A stretch of DNA of 64,000 nucleotides from Rhodosporidiobolus odoratus (lineage: Eukaryota; Basidiomycota; Microbotryomycetes; Sporidiobolales; Sporidiobolaceae). Position 1 is the first letter of the stretch. Every line of letters starts with the position of its first letter. The stretch is taken from the NCBI GenBank assembly GCA_034387635.1, contig JAOANU010000001.1, positions 992,001 through 1,056,000 of the forward strand, given 5' to 3'. Position numbers and translations under genes: made by a program. The notes under the pieces were generated by a model, which worked only from the letters and a program-made list of their open reading frames with translations, made no database searches and was not told where the DNA came from. Below are positions 1-10,219 of this stretch, piece after piece.

Positions 1-813
1 AACGACGACGCGTTCCGCCTCGCATACGACTGCGCCTTGAAAAGGCATGCGGTTTTCCATCTCTTGCCTTTGCATTCTCTTCCATCAATTTACGCCTTGC
101 CTCACCGCCCATGGTCCATCGAAGAGGCTGTTTCCACTCTCAGCCGGTACTTGGCGACCCCATTCTCTGCTCAGCCGCCCACACCTACCGCCTTCGTCCA
201 GGATCGCTTCGTCCGCCTGACCGTACAGCCTCATCGGGTCCTCTCGCTCTCTATGCTGCTAGCGACACACGTTCACCTTCTCGCCAACGAGCTCTCCGCC
301 CTCGAGTCTCTGGTAGACCCCGTCACCCTAACCAGCAGAGTCGGACGCCTAAAAGGCGGCTACGCCTACACCTTCGACCCACCTTCCATCTTTTCCCGCC
401 GTTTTTCCACGGTCTTAAGCACCCTTCTCACCATCTGCGCCCTCCGAGAACTCGTTCTCTCCTCTCCTTCCCCTTCTTCCGCTTTCCCCAAGATGCGCCT
501 TTTCGCTCTAACCACCTTCACTCCCGAGCTCACCTCCCTCCTGCCCCATCTCCGCCTCACCCTCCCGCCCCACATCCGAATCATGTCCCGCTCTGACCTC
601 TTCCCTCCTCCTTCCCTGACCCTAGCCACCTCGCACGAAGTCCCAGAACTCGAAGGCACGACGTTGGTGATTCATAACAACTCGGATGCGTTTGGGCAGA
701 ATATCGAGACGGAAGAGAGAGGCGGGAGTGTGGATGGGGAGGTGGGGTGGTGGGGGGATGGGGCGAGGGCGTTGAGGAGGGACAGGGTGGACTTGCTGAG
801 ATGGGTTGGGTAA
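1..813 (+). CDS. Unrecognised protein, 3' part only
   Basis: The reading frame is open from base 1 and ends at the TAA at 811-813, so the N-terminus lies outside the window. About 270 residues are visible with no intron needed. The C-terminal third contains a polar motif, VIHNNSDAFGQNIE, at about residues 225-238 of the visible part. That motif looks conserved rather than random. The rest is Leu/Pro/Ser-rich with helical stretches (TVLSTLLTICALRELVL) and no signal peptide in view. I do not recognise the family firmly and assign no function. Codon use is like the neighbours (C or G at third positions), which supports a real gene. An annotation with the upstream sequence would be decisive. Confidence 0.6.
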   Translation, partial: NDDAFRLAYDCALKRHAVFHLLPLHSLPSIYALPHRPWSIEEAVSTLSRYLATPFSAQPPTPTAFVQDRFVRLTVQPHRVLSLSMLLATHVHLLANELSALESLVDPVTLTSRVGRLKGGYAYTFDPPSIFSRRFSTVLSTLLTICALRELVLSSPSPSSAFPKMRLFALTTFTPELTSLLPHLRLTLPPHIRIMSRSDLFPPPSLTLATSHEVPELEGTTLVIHNNSDAFGQNIETEERGGSVDGEVGWWGDGARALRRDRVDLLRWVG

Positions 814-1042
814 GGGACAGTGCGTCGCTGTTGTCAGAGGAAATCCGGAAGTGCACACATGACCCTGTCTCGCCACTTGTCAGTCGGTTGCGCGATAGAA
901 AGTTGGCTAAACAGGGAAGGAAGAAAGAGAGAAAAGCATGGCCCGAAAGAGAAAGGAAGGGTCGTTGACAAAGAGGTAAGGCGCTTGATTACAGGCAGTG
1001 CAAGCGAAAAACTTGGCGTCATTGCAGCGAGTATCTAGCGAA

Positions 1043-1050
1043 TTATAAAT
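1043..1050 (+). promoter_or_regulatory. TATA-like element upstream of the Rrn11-like gene
   Basis: TTATAAAT lies about 150 nt upstream of the chosen ATG at 1194. It falls in the 814-1193 gap between two same-strand genes, which otherwise holds A/G-rich sequence and no convincing reading frame. The role as a TATA box is inference from sequence and position only. Confidence 0.3.
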
Positions 1051-1193
1051 ATGGAACCCCGAACGACGAAGGCATTAAGAGAAATGAGAAAAGAGGAAAA
1101 CGCGGCGAAGCGGTGTCTTCGCGACTGTCGGCGACCGGGGCGCGGCAATGAGCAGACCACTGTAGACCGCAGGTGCACACGCATAGTTGGATC

Positions 1194-2344
1194 ATGACCG
1201 CAATCGCTGTTCCCTCTTTCTCCCTCTTGCACCTCATGGCCTATTCCCAGAGTCAGCTGCACAACCCGCTGGTGCGGTTACCAACAGGTCGGAGGACGGC
1301 AGAGCACCACCCTGTCGCACTCAATCCCCTCATTAGCGCCCGCAACGCCCACATCACTCGACTGTACAACCTCCTCCTCCACCTACTCTCCTCGCCGCCC
1401 TCTCCTCGTACGTCGACCCAGATCATCAGAGCCTGGAGGGCTCTGGCAGGATGCAGAGAAGTACATCTTGCGACGTTGTGGCGCGTTGGAGCAGCGGTGA
1501 TTGAGCGAACGAGGCGGGAAGAAGGAGAAGACAACGACGAGGAATACCAAGAACGAGCAAGCAAGAAGGCGGACTGGCTCAAGTTCTGTCAGGATGGTAG
1601 GGAGGATCGCGTTGAGAAGTTTTTGGAATATGTCCTCGCGCTCGCGGCTGGGGGTCGCGTCGAGTTTGCCGTCGATGAGCTCGATGCGTTCGTCTTCCCT
1701 TCTCTCCCTTCTACCACTCACCCTTGCTCATATTTCTGTTCCTCATCTAGTTATCTCGACAACCAGCCATACCATGACTCGATCGCATTGAACACGCTAT
1801 ATGGGCAACTCGCCCTGCTCCTCGCTCAACCTCCTCCCTCCAATCCGCCCAACGGTCACCCTGCCGCCGCTTCTTCATCCTCCTCGTCTTCCGACTCAGA
1901 CTCTTCTACCTCGTCCACTAGCCCTCGACGGCGCAGGAAGAAGGTGCAGAGGGCCAGCCCTTTGAAGCGGGCAAAGTTGGATGCCCCGCTGGCGGACGGT
2001 ACGCCTGAAACTTTCGCATTTTTCCTCGTATGCCTCGAAGCTAATCGACGTGTATTACCCCAGACTACGCCCCTTTCCTCCTCGCTATCCAAGCCTCGTC
2101 TCCGACACTCTTCAGCAAAGCCACTGAGCGTTTCAAGCGCGCGGCTCACCTCGAAGAGCGAGGGTGGCAGGAGTTACAGCCGAAAGTGGCCGTTCTGGAG
2201 TACGATCTGAAAGGTGAGGCCGCGAGGTGGCTTGATCTGGTGCGCCATGTTCCCCTCCATGCCTGTACAGGTCAATCTAACTGGTCTCGTCAGATCCGTG
2301 AATATGCCGACAAGACCGCCTTCCGCGATGCTTCTCCGGCCTGA
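1194..2344 (+). CDS. RNA polymerase I initiation factor Rrn11-like protein
   Basis: Probable subunit of the yeast-type core factor that recruits RNA polymerase I to the rDNA promoter in the nucleolus. Model: exons 1194-1687, 1751-1998 and 2064-2344 (1023 nt, 340 aa), with all splice phases consistent. The region after about residue 45 has the family pattern: a helix with RNAHITRLYNLLLHLL, then RAWRALAGCREVHLATLWRVG, then YLDNQPYHDSIALNTLYGQL. These are TPR-like helices as in the fungal Rrn11 domain. A Ser/Asp-rich, Arg/Lys-rich linker follows at about residues 200-250. The C-terminal exon encodes more helices (FLLAIQASSP, ERFKRAAHLEERGW, WLDLVRHVP). The protein is shorter than yeast Rrn11 (about 500 aa). 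The ATG at 1194 is preferred; ATG 1236 is an alternative. The assignment rests on remembered family pattern, not a search. Confidence 0.55.
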
Positions 2345-3607
2345 CTACCGGCATTGTACCACTGCCTTCCTCTCCGTTGTCGTTGCTATTACTACACCCA
2401 TCCTTGACGTCCTCCCAGACCATGTCACTGCTTCTTTCGCCTCTTACTCAACCCTACCGCTTCCCGCTTCCGGCCTTGTCTCTCGATCACGCCCATCTCC
2501 TTCGACCAGCGACTCCATCACCATTCGGCTCCATCGAAGCCCCTCCCCAGAACCCCCCTCAAGAGGGAGCGGCGTCGATTCGGGTGTAGGGGTCAAACTG
2601 GAGCCAACATCGACACGAAGGCACCTTCAGGTCCGTCCGGTTCCTCGCAGAGGACCGGCCTTGCAGTCGACCTGCCCTGGCGCTCTTTCAAGATGCGCAG
2701 CAGGTGGGGCGGCTCGCGAGGGAGGTGCGACATCCCTTTCCTTCTGTTTCTTTTCTTGTCTTGGTTTTCCGCGTCGCCTTCGACGCGTACTTTCACTCTT
2801 GTGCCACAGGGTAAGTCAACAGGTAGCGTCTCTCCCACGTCTGTGGCAATGCGACGACGCGACTTCACTTTGCCTCCACTGCTTCCGCTTCCGCTTCGAC
2901 CTCTGCTCCCCGCTTCCCTCGAAGGGGTTCCGACTTGGTTCCGACTCTCGCCCGCTCACCTTTCAATCCCCATCACCTTCTTTAACGCGCCACCATCCTT
3001 ATCTCGGGGCCCTTTAGTTCAAACAGGGTACCGTCATACAGCGTGGCGCAGAGCAACTCCTATTGGCCCTCCATTTCGCTATCACAACTAGGCCTTACTG
3101 CCCATGATGTACAGGTTGATAGAGGTCGGCCTACATAAACCTATTTCTGTACGCGTTCGACACATTGTAACAATGTCGTGCTTTGCTACCTTTCTCGAGC
3201 TTGTCGACTTGGACGAAAAGACTTAATCTCCATGTTGACCCGAAGCGCTAAAGGCTGTCGCTCAGAAGAAGAGTGGCTTGCTTGAACGAGAAGAGATGAT
3301 AGAGCATTTGCAGGTATCCGAGTGAGAGGCAGAAGGGAACTATTGCTACGCGGCGGCCCGGGATGAGGTGGGTATTCAGCGGCAAGGCCTGCGATGCCGC
3401 TAATATTCGGGGAAAGGTATGAGAGGACGCTGACGGTGTGAGTAGGGAAGCGGCGGGTAACAATTATGGGGTGGTATCATGCGCGAAGCGGTAGTAGATA
3501 TCATGCAGTGGGTATCAAGGAAAGATTCAGATCGAACAGAAAGAACTGTATCGAGGGCGCCAGTGCTTCCGGCGTCGGAAAGTTGAAAGGGTTATGGAGA
3601 GAAACAA
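2345..3607. other. Gap with coding-like pieces but no gene model
   Basis: This 1.26 kb stretch is Ser/Pro-codon rich near 2380-2700. Two short pieces look like exons. One is a plus-strand frame around 2641-2724 ending in a helix-like segment (ALFQDAQQVGRLARE) before a GTGCGA donor. The other is a short frame at 3254-3325 ending EEMIEHLQVSE-stop. They could be C-terminal exons of the preceding gene or of a small unrecognised gene. I could not join them in phase. Confidence 0.3.
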
Positions 3608-4243
3608 TCAATGTTGGGGTAGGAGAGTTGGCTTCAGGGGGAGAAAGCGCATGGAAGTCCGGACGCTTGGTTTAGAAAGAGGCGGTAGGGCAGAACGTGA
3701 GAACACAGTGTGACGTAAGAGAGAGAAACGAGCGGATAAGGAGGCGCCGAGAGGTAGAGGAATTGCGGGAGCAAGATCGGCGAAAGGGGAAGTGGGAAAA
3801 GGAGGGACGGCGGGGTGAAAGGCAGGCGGGTTGGGCACGCGACGGCGGTGCGACCCGAGTGTCGTAGGATTGGGCGCAGCAGGTGTAGTTTGTAAAGGAG
3901 CATAAGAACCAGCAGTGTGCGGCTGAGAGGGCTGCGCTGATTTTTCCGGCGGTAGTAGCGAGGACGGAACGGCGCGGCGAGGTGGGAAAGGTTGAACAGC
4001 CGGGCTGGAGGACCTGATAGAGCTGCGAGTGTTATCGGAGTGCTTGAGTGCGTCTGAAGCTGAAGGGAATGCTCGAGGCGTGCTGTGGCTACTAGCTAAT
4101 GGCGAGAAGGACAACGAGGAGGAAAAGGAAAAGAGGGTGGTGGCGGCGGCCACGAGTGGTGGGACTGAGCTGTCTGCCAGGGCGCTGCAGATGCGGCCAA
4201 GGCAGTAAAGGAAGCTTGAGGGCGTGGTAGGGCGTTCAATCAA
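3608..4243 (-). CDS. Hypothetical Ser/Pro-rich protein
   Basis: A 211-residue uninterrupted minus-strand frame with an ATG at 4243. The composition is Ser 16-20 percent with Pro and Ala, a short hydrophobic stretch near residues 30-55 (PPLVAAATTLFSFSSSLSF) and basic C-terminal residues. No domain or conserved motif is recognised. In this GC-rich genome antisense or random frames of this length do occur, so the evidence is length and start codon only. It may be non-coding. Confidence 0.2.
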   Translation of the reverse strand: MIERPTTPSSFLYCLGRICSALADSSVPPLVAAATTLFSFSSSLSFSPLASSHSTPRAFPSASDALKHSDNTRSSIRSSSPAVQPFPPRRAVPSSLLPPEKSAQPSQPHTAGSYAPLQTTPAAPNPTTLGSHRRRVPNPPAFHPAVPPFPTSPFADLAPAIPLPLGASLSARFSLLRHTVFSRSALPPLSKPSVRTSMRFLPLKPTLLPQH

Positions 4244-5461
4244 ACGAAAATGATGTGAAGTGCGCCGGCGGAGGGAAAGAGGGCAGAGGGAAGGGGTGGG
4301 GCTGTAGCGATGTGAAGCCTCGCTGTTGGCGAGAGAGAACAGTGTGCACTTGCAGACGTGCGATTCTAGGCGGACGTTTTATGACAATGGCCTTCTCAAT
4401 CGGGATTTGCTACAGTCCTTTGCAGGACGCATCATGTCGTGCTTGTTATCCAGCGCCGTGGCTGACTCAGGGACGTACGCACAGCAATGGTAAAGTTTAC
4501 GTACTTGCTATGTAGATCCGGTGTCAGAAGAGAACAGGCAGAGGGTGGACGCGGGAGAGAGCGGGAAAGAATCGGTCGCGAGGAGCCTTGTCAAGCTGAC
4601 TGTGGTAAAATCACATCAGCACGGGTGCCTAGCGAGTAGAAGAATCAAGGCTGACCGTGCGGATGGAACAGGTGCAGAATTAGTAGGCGGACAAGGCAAA
4701 GCGGGAAATGAACCGCGGAACTAGCCCAAGCGAGGTCAAGCCCCGGGGAGACGGCAGCACGTTGACGCAGCTCGAGAGGCGCCATGTGGTCGGCGAGAGA
4801 GATCGAGACCGCCGAATGGAAATCGGCAATCCAGTGGAAATTGTAAGCGAGAAAGAACAAGAAGGAAGGAATGGGATTCACCTCAAACCGAAAGACCACA
4901 GGGACAGAGCGCTTTCCCCTTCACTCTCTGTGACCACAAATGCCACCATCCCAGATCCCATGCTGTGACGATAATCCGATGCTTTGGCGAGTAAGCGTGG
5001 CAGAGCAGAGCGGTCCAGAAACGCTTCGGCCGTGAGCGCGATCCGAGAGGCTGCCATCGGCTAGTCGACATGCGGGATGCCGACCAGGCGAAGTGCAAAG
5101 AAAAGAGAGCTAAGTCAAAGTGTATGGCGAAGAGTCGGAGACAACTAGACGAAGAGCCGGTGAGGCACCCAACGCTTTGAGACCGCCGAAGCCGAAAGGG
5201 CAAGAGGAAAGGAGGCCTACAGTGCTTTGCATAGTATGCAGTTCTTTCGTTGGATTGTCTATCTTGTTCTCCAAGATCCGCCTGAGAGTCACTCGAAAGG
5301 GAGAGTTGAACGAGAGAGGTGCCTGTTGCTAGAAACGCCGCGGGTGAGAAAGATGGTGATGTTGGAAAGTATGGACAGGCTACATGGCAGAACAACATGG
5401 TGTACAAACAAGAAAGCGAAGGTCCGGGGAGTGCGCAAAGAAAAGAAGGCCTGGCTTGCCC
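4244..5461. other. Intergenic, no gene seen
   Basis: About 1.2 kb between the weak hypothetical and CRIPT. Several frames of 60-174 codons are present on both strands but none shows family motifs, typical splice structure or a consistent composition. I see no RNA gene or repeat in it. Confidence 0.4.
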
Positions 5462-6058
5462 CTACTTGCTGCTCATCTTGTACCCTCGGGTGTCGAGTAC
5501 TTGCTTGCCGCATTGTGAGCAGACGCCGCTCTTGTAGGCGCAACCTGCGAGTTGGGCACGTGAAAGAGGGTGGAAATGTAGTGGCGAAAGGCGAGAACGA
5601 AAAAAGGCCAGGTCAGCGGTTTTCTCCGGCAATGAGCCATTCGAGGAAGAACGTCAGCGCACCTTGACAGTACTTCGCTCCTGCCCTCGCCACCGTCACC
5701 CGACATGTCGTGCACTTGCCGACCGCCGGTTCCGTCGTCCCTTTACTCCCACCTGCCTTACTTCCGCTTGCTCCCGCCTTTGCAGGTGGCGCATACGGGC
5801 TATATCGCGCCTTACTACTCAGGAGCTTGTTCTCTCCGACTTTGCGTTGAGCACTGCGTTCACCGGCGGTGGCCCACATGTCGACGCAGGCTGCCGAGTT
5901 GGCGGTCGATTTGGCGAGCTTCTTTTCGCATTTGGCGCAGACCTGTGGCGGATGAAAAGGTCAGCGATCATGCTCTCGTCTAGCTCAGCATGACTGCAGG
6001 TGGACTTGTTGACTGTGAAAGGTGAATGAGAGGCTGAGAAAGAAGAAAGGCGGACCAT
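5462..6058 (-). CDS. CRIPT: CRIPT family zinc-binding protein
   Basis: Small cysteine-rich protein of the CRIPT family. In animals it was named for PDZ binding, and it is also linked to the minor spliceosome. Model on the minus strand: 6058-6056 (ATG only), 5942-5663, 5544-5462; 366 nt, 121 aa. The family's metal-binding CxxC pairs are all present: VCAKCEKK near the start, CTTC in the middle, then YCQGCAYK and CSQCGKQVLDT near the end. The block SSKARYSPY matches the family core. A Gly/Ala/Lys-rich insert (PPAKAGASGSKAGGSK) before the second pair makes it about 20 residues longer than the animal protein. The first intron directly follows the start codon and uses a GTCCGC donor, the same donor seen in eRF1 here. 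Internal ATGs would lose the first CxxC. Confidence 0.85.
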
Positions 6059-6248
6059 GACGAGGGGTGGCGGAAGAGCAAAAGCTAGTCGGAGCGAGAG
6101 CTGGAATGTACGTGGAAGTGCTGCAGTGGGTTGCAATGCAATCTGACTTGGTCGAGTTGTTGTGTTCAAGTCCGAGAGTTGGATTCGCTTCCCTCTTGCT
6201 TGTCTTCCCGTTTCTCACTCTTTACCTGGTTCAGGCTATTCAGAAAGC

Positions 6249-9200
6249 ATGCCAACTCCACCAATACACTGTCAACTGTCACAGCTACCCCCACCAGTCG
6301 TAGACCGCATCGTGTCACTCGCCCTTGACTACGACCCAGCCCTCGGCAAACATCTCATCGCCAGTCTCGGCAAACAACTCCAGCAGGCCTTCGAGCGAGT
6401 CATAGCGCACACAGTCACTCTTCAAGATGATGACGCTCTCCTCGTACGGGCAGAGGATGATGCCAGTCAGGGAGAAGGGAAGCGGTCGAGCCTCCTTAGC
6501 GCTGTCTGGTCAAACGCACAACTCGCTAGCCAGGTCAAGCACCTCGCTATAGTACGACCGGTAGCACCAGCGTCCCTCAGTCCAGCCGATTCATCACCCG
6601 CAAACGAGGATCCACCCCCATTCGACGACTTGTCCAATTCCCCCACTTCGTCTCCCGAAACTCCCGTCCCGCCTCTTGAGCAGACTTCCTTCTACCTTCT
6701 CCTCTCGAAACTCAATCAACTCACTCACCTCACCTGGCACTCGTACCGCCTTCCTCCAGAGCAGCTCTGCCCGGCCCTGGGCGGTGCAGCTGGCGAACTC
6801 AAATCGTTCACCCTTGACATTCTCCCGTCACCCTTCGAGACTGCAGACGAAGTGCCCGGTAGTCCCACCCTATCCCCTTCATCACTTCACCATCACCATC
6901 ACCATCATCATGGTCCTCCTCCCCAGCAGCGTTGGGACGCTCCTTTCCTGTCATCCCTCTCAGGCGGCATCACCACCCTGAGTCTTTCTTCCCTCTCACA
7001 AACCGGCTGCAAGTCCCTCGGCTCTGCTCTCCCACTGTTCCTCTCGCTCGAATCGCTCGAAGTCGCCAAAACGCTGTTTGTGGATGATCAGCTCATGGGC
7101 GATATTGGGCAGGGAAGTGCGCGGACGCTGAAAAGATTAAAGATCAAGGAGATGGGCGGGACCAAGTTAAGCGATGTCGGTCTGGGCGAGGTGCTGACTG
7201 GCTGTGAGGGGCTCGAGGTACTGGAACTGGATGCGGTCGAAGGTGTGCTTTTCTCGCGCATTGGTCCTTTCCTGAGGAGCGAGACGCGCTGGCGGTTCTA
7301 GGAGGCAACTTCCGCTGACACACCCGGTCTCGTGCTCTTCGCCTCTCTATGAACGGGCGCAACTCCTGCATCTTCCTCATATAAATCGCTTCACTCCTTC
7401 AGGCCGCCTGTCTCGCTCGTGCTGGTCGAAACTCACCCCTCTTCCCTCCTCGCTTCACACGCTCAAGCTGACCTATCCCGAGTCCGGTCCGCACAAGTCC
7501 TGGGTGCTCGACCACCTGTCCTCCCTCCCTTCGCTCCTTTCCTCCTCAAGCCTAACCCACCTAACCCTCACCCGTCGGGTCCCGCACCCCGCAGCACTCC
7601 TCCCCGGCTCACATCAACTCGCGCGCTACCCTATAGATCCAGTCATGGCGCCTCGCATGCTCGGGAAGAAAGAGATTGAAGCGTTGAGGGAAAGGGGCGA
7701 TTGCTGGAAGGTCTTGGAGTTGGATCTTTTTAGGGTTGATATGGAGGGGTTGAAGGAGGTTTTGGAGGCGGTTAGTGGGGTCGAGAGGTTGAAGGTTATG
7801 CTGGATGGGCCGTTTAGGAATATTGTGCGTTCTTCTTTTCTTCACTTTATCGCTTCCATTCTCCTTTCCCATCCCGCAACCGCGATGGTCTGCTCTTGGA
7901 CCTGCGCGCATGACCTTTGCCGCTCTGCTCATGTGTCTGCCTCTGGGCCACATCCTTGAAGCCAGCGACTGCACAAAAGACCGGCGATGATTTTGATATC
8001 TTCTCTCGCAGCTCACCCTCACGACCTCCTTCACGGCTACCCCATCTCTTCGGCACTTCCTCGTCACTATACCACCTGACCAAGCGCCCGAGACCGTTTC
8101 GCTCACGCCGTCTGCGTACCTCAGTGCGCTGTCCTCCCTAAGCGCCGCAGCTCCTCCTCCTTCCTCGTCACCAGCCTCCACCTCACCTCCCTTGCCTATC
8201 TCGCCCTCAAGTTCGACCAAGAAGGAGAAAGAGTCGTCCTCTTCCGTTTCGGGCCTCAAGCTGAAAGAGATTGACGCCCTCCTGCCCCCCACCCGAGACT
8301 GGCGCCGTTTCCTCAAAAAAGCCCACAGCCTCGAAACGCTTTCCTGGGTCGGACGGGGCGGTATCGGCTCGTGGCACTTTAGTAAACCGGGCGGGACCTC
8401 GCTGGTCAGGGTTGAGTTTGAACCGACCCACCCGACGGAAGGAGCGCTTGAGGGGGCCCGGGATGAGGTGATTCCACCGCTTTCGCCAACTGCGGGCGGG
8501 GTAGGGGGAGGTGGGAGTCCTCGCACCCGCCGTCGCTCGAGCGTCTCCCTCGCGGGAAGTTGCCTTTCGAACCTTTCCCTATCGCCGACTACTACCACAG
8601 GCGCTAGCGCTTTTGGCGCATTCGATCCGCCCTCGTCACCGTCACTCGGGAGACGAGCCAGTCTCGGCGGAGCTGGCGTCTACTCACCCGCTTCGAGTTA
8701 TACCTCAATGTCCTTCTCGGCTGCAGGTGGGGGCAATGGCAAGACGTCGCCAATTACCGGATTCTCGGCTTTCTCTGCCTCGAACGACGGTGCGGGAGGT
8801 TGGGGCGGACATCGAAGGAGATCTACTACCGCTTCGTCTACTTCATCATTCTCCCTTTCCGGCGGCGGCGGCAGCAGCAGCACTTTCGGTGGCGGAGGAG
8901 GTTTCCCTCAAATCGGCGGCGCGCTCGGTCTGGCCCTTCCCTCGCCGCCATTCCCCGAAGCAGACGAACCTCCGACGCCCATCTCGGAGAAAGACACCAA
9001 GAAGAGTAGAGGTGACAAGAGAGCCTCAGTTTCGCCCACCTCAGCCAATAAAAACCCTTCTCGCTCAGACTCGATTTCGACCTCGTCCGTCTCCCCGACT
9101 ATGGCCTGCACTGCGCTTCCGAATACCACGGCAGAAGCGAGTGAGGTAGAGTCGAGCAAGGCTCCGAAGAGTTGGGCGGATTTGGCAGCTAGGGATTCGG

Positions 9201-9514
9201 GGAATTGGGCGTTGAACAGTGGTGGGAATGCCAAGGCTGGGACATCACTAGGAGGAGGAGGAGGAGGGAAGGCGGGTACCGTCAGCCCAACCACAGGTGG
9301 TGGAGGCGGGGGAAGGAGGTCTAGCGGTGGTGGTGGTGGGGGGCCATCGTCGCCTACCCAGGAGAAGAGAGACAAGAACAGGAGGGGTGGGAGTCCGGGC
9401 CAGGAGAGGAGGCAGAGGGAGGAGAGTGGTAGAGAGAAGGAGGAGAGAGGTGGAGGTGGAGGTGGAGGTGGGCGGAGGGGGGCGAGGGGAGGTGGAGGGA
9501 GGAGGAACAAGTGA
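6249..9514 (+). CDS. F-box/LRR-like protein with Gly/Arg-rich tail
   Basis: Large protein of 972 aa from exons 6249-7242, 7403-7824 and 8012-9514 (2919 nt, in phase). The first 40 residues (LPPPVVDRIVSLALDYDPALGKHL) resemble a loose F-box-like start. Leucine-rich segments follow: LNQLTHLTW, ITTLSLSSLSQTGCKSLGSAL, LKRLKIKEMGGTKLSDVGL, LEVLELD and WKVLELDLFRVDMEGLKEVLEAV. These fit an LRR array of the F-box/LRR kind used in SCF ubiquitin ligases, or an LRR adaptor. Residues after about 580 are low complexity, Ser/Gly-rich, ending in Lys/Arg/Gly-rich sequence (RRGARGGGGRRNK) suited to RNA binding. A run of eight histidines sits at 6886-6912. ATG 6249 is chosen because the F-box-like segment begins right after it; the frame stays open upstream to 6162. 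Function beyond a protein-binding scaffold is not assigned. Confidence 0.6.
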
Positions 9515-10219
9515 GGGTGGCTTGAACGGCCAACCTTCCGGCTCTTCGCGCGTACTCTATTTTTTTCGCCTCGACCCCGCTGCACGCATTCCCTCTCTAC
9601 ATCCCTCATTTCGCCTGCCCTTACACACTCGGTTCCCTCTCTCACCATCAAAGTCATATTTCCAATCGAATTCAAACCAAGTCTAATTCAGTCAAATCAG
9701 TGCTGCATCACTCAGTTCCCAGCAGTATCCTCCTTCATCATCTCTTCTGTTCCTTGCCGTGACCCTTGTTTTCCGCCGCCGTGACTTCCTTTTCTGTTGC
9801 TTGTTCATATCTACCTTTCCCCTTTCATGTTTCCACCTGTTCCTCTCCCGTCTTCTCGTCTCGTCTCATCCCCGCTTGATGTGCTCGCGCTTCGCATACG
9901 AACCGATTCCCCTCTCTCCTCCCACAACACGTCACATAGTCAAAAACAAAAGAACAGTCTGCTCTCGAACCCTTCTCCTTCCGTCCACTGTAGCCCAATC
10001 AATGGTGCTTTTGCCAAAAGTCTTTTCCTCTCGTGTGTTCGGTTTCCTTCTTGCTTCGACTTTGTTTCAGAAGATCTCCCGCCATGCGTCTCTCGACTTT
10101 GCTGTCGCAGAACAAGCCGTCGAGGGGAAAGGTATCGGTAAACTAGTCCTGCCCTGCGTGTGCCAATCGCCGCACTACAACTCGAGCCGGCTTCCGACCT
10201 CGACTCTCGTGAGCAAGGG
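9515..10219. other. Convergent 3' regions
   Basis: A 705-nt gap between the ends of two convergent genes (F-box/LRR-like and TRAPPC6). It is T/C-rich on the plus strand, as expected for 3' untranslated sequence. A 207-codon plus-strand frame runs through it into the TRAPPC6 exons but has no recognisable content. Nothing else is seen. Confidence 0.5.

Noticed and set aside
4883..5407. 174-codon minus-strand frame
   Set aside because: No family signal, mixed composition and no splice or promoter context; treated as chance.
8908..9675. 255-codon minus-strand proline-rich frame
   Set aside because: Exact antisense of the Gly/Ser-rich tail of the F-box/LRR-like gene; poly-Pro simply mirrors poly-Gly codons.
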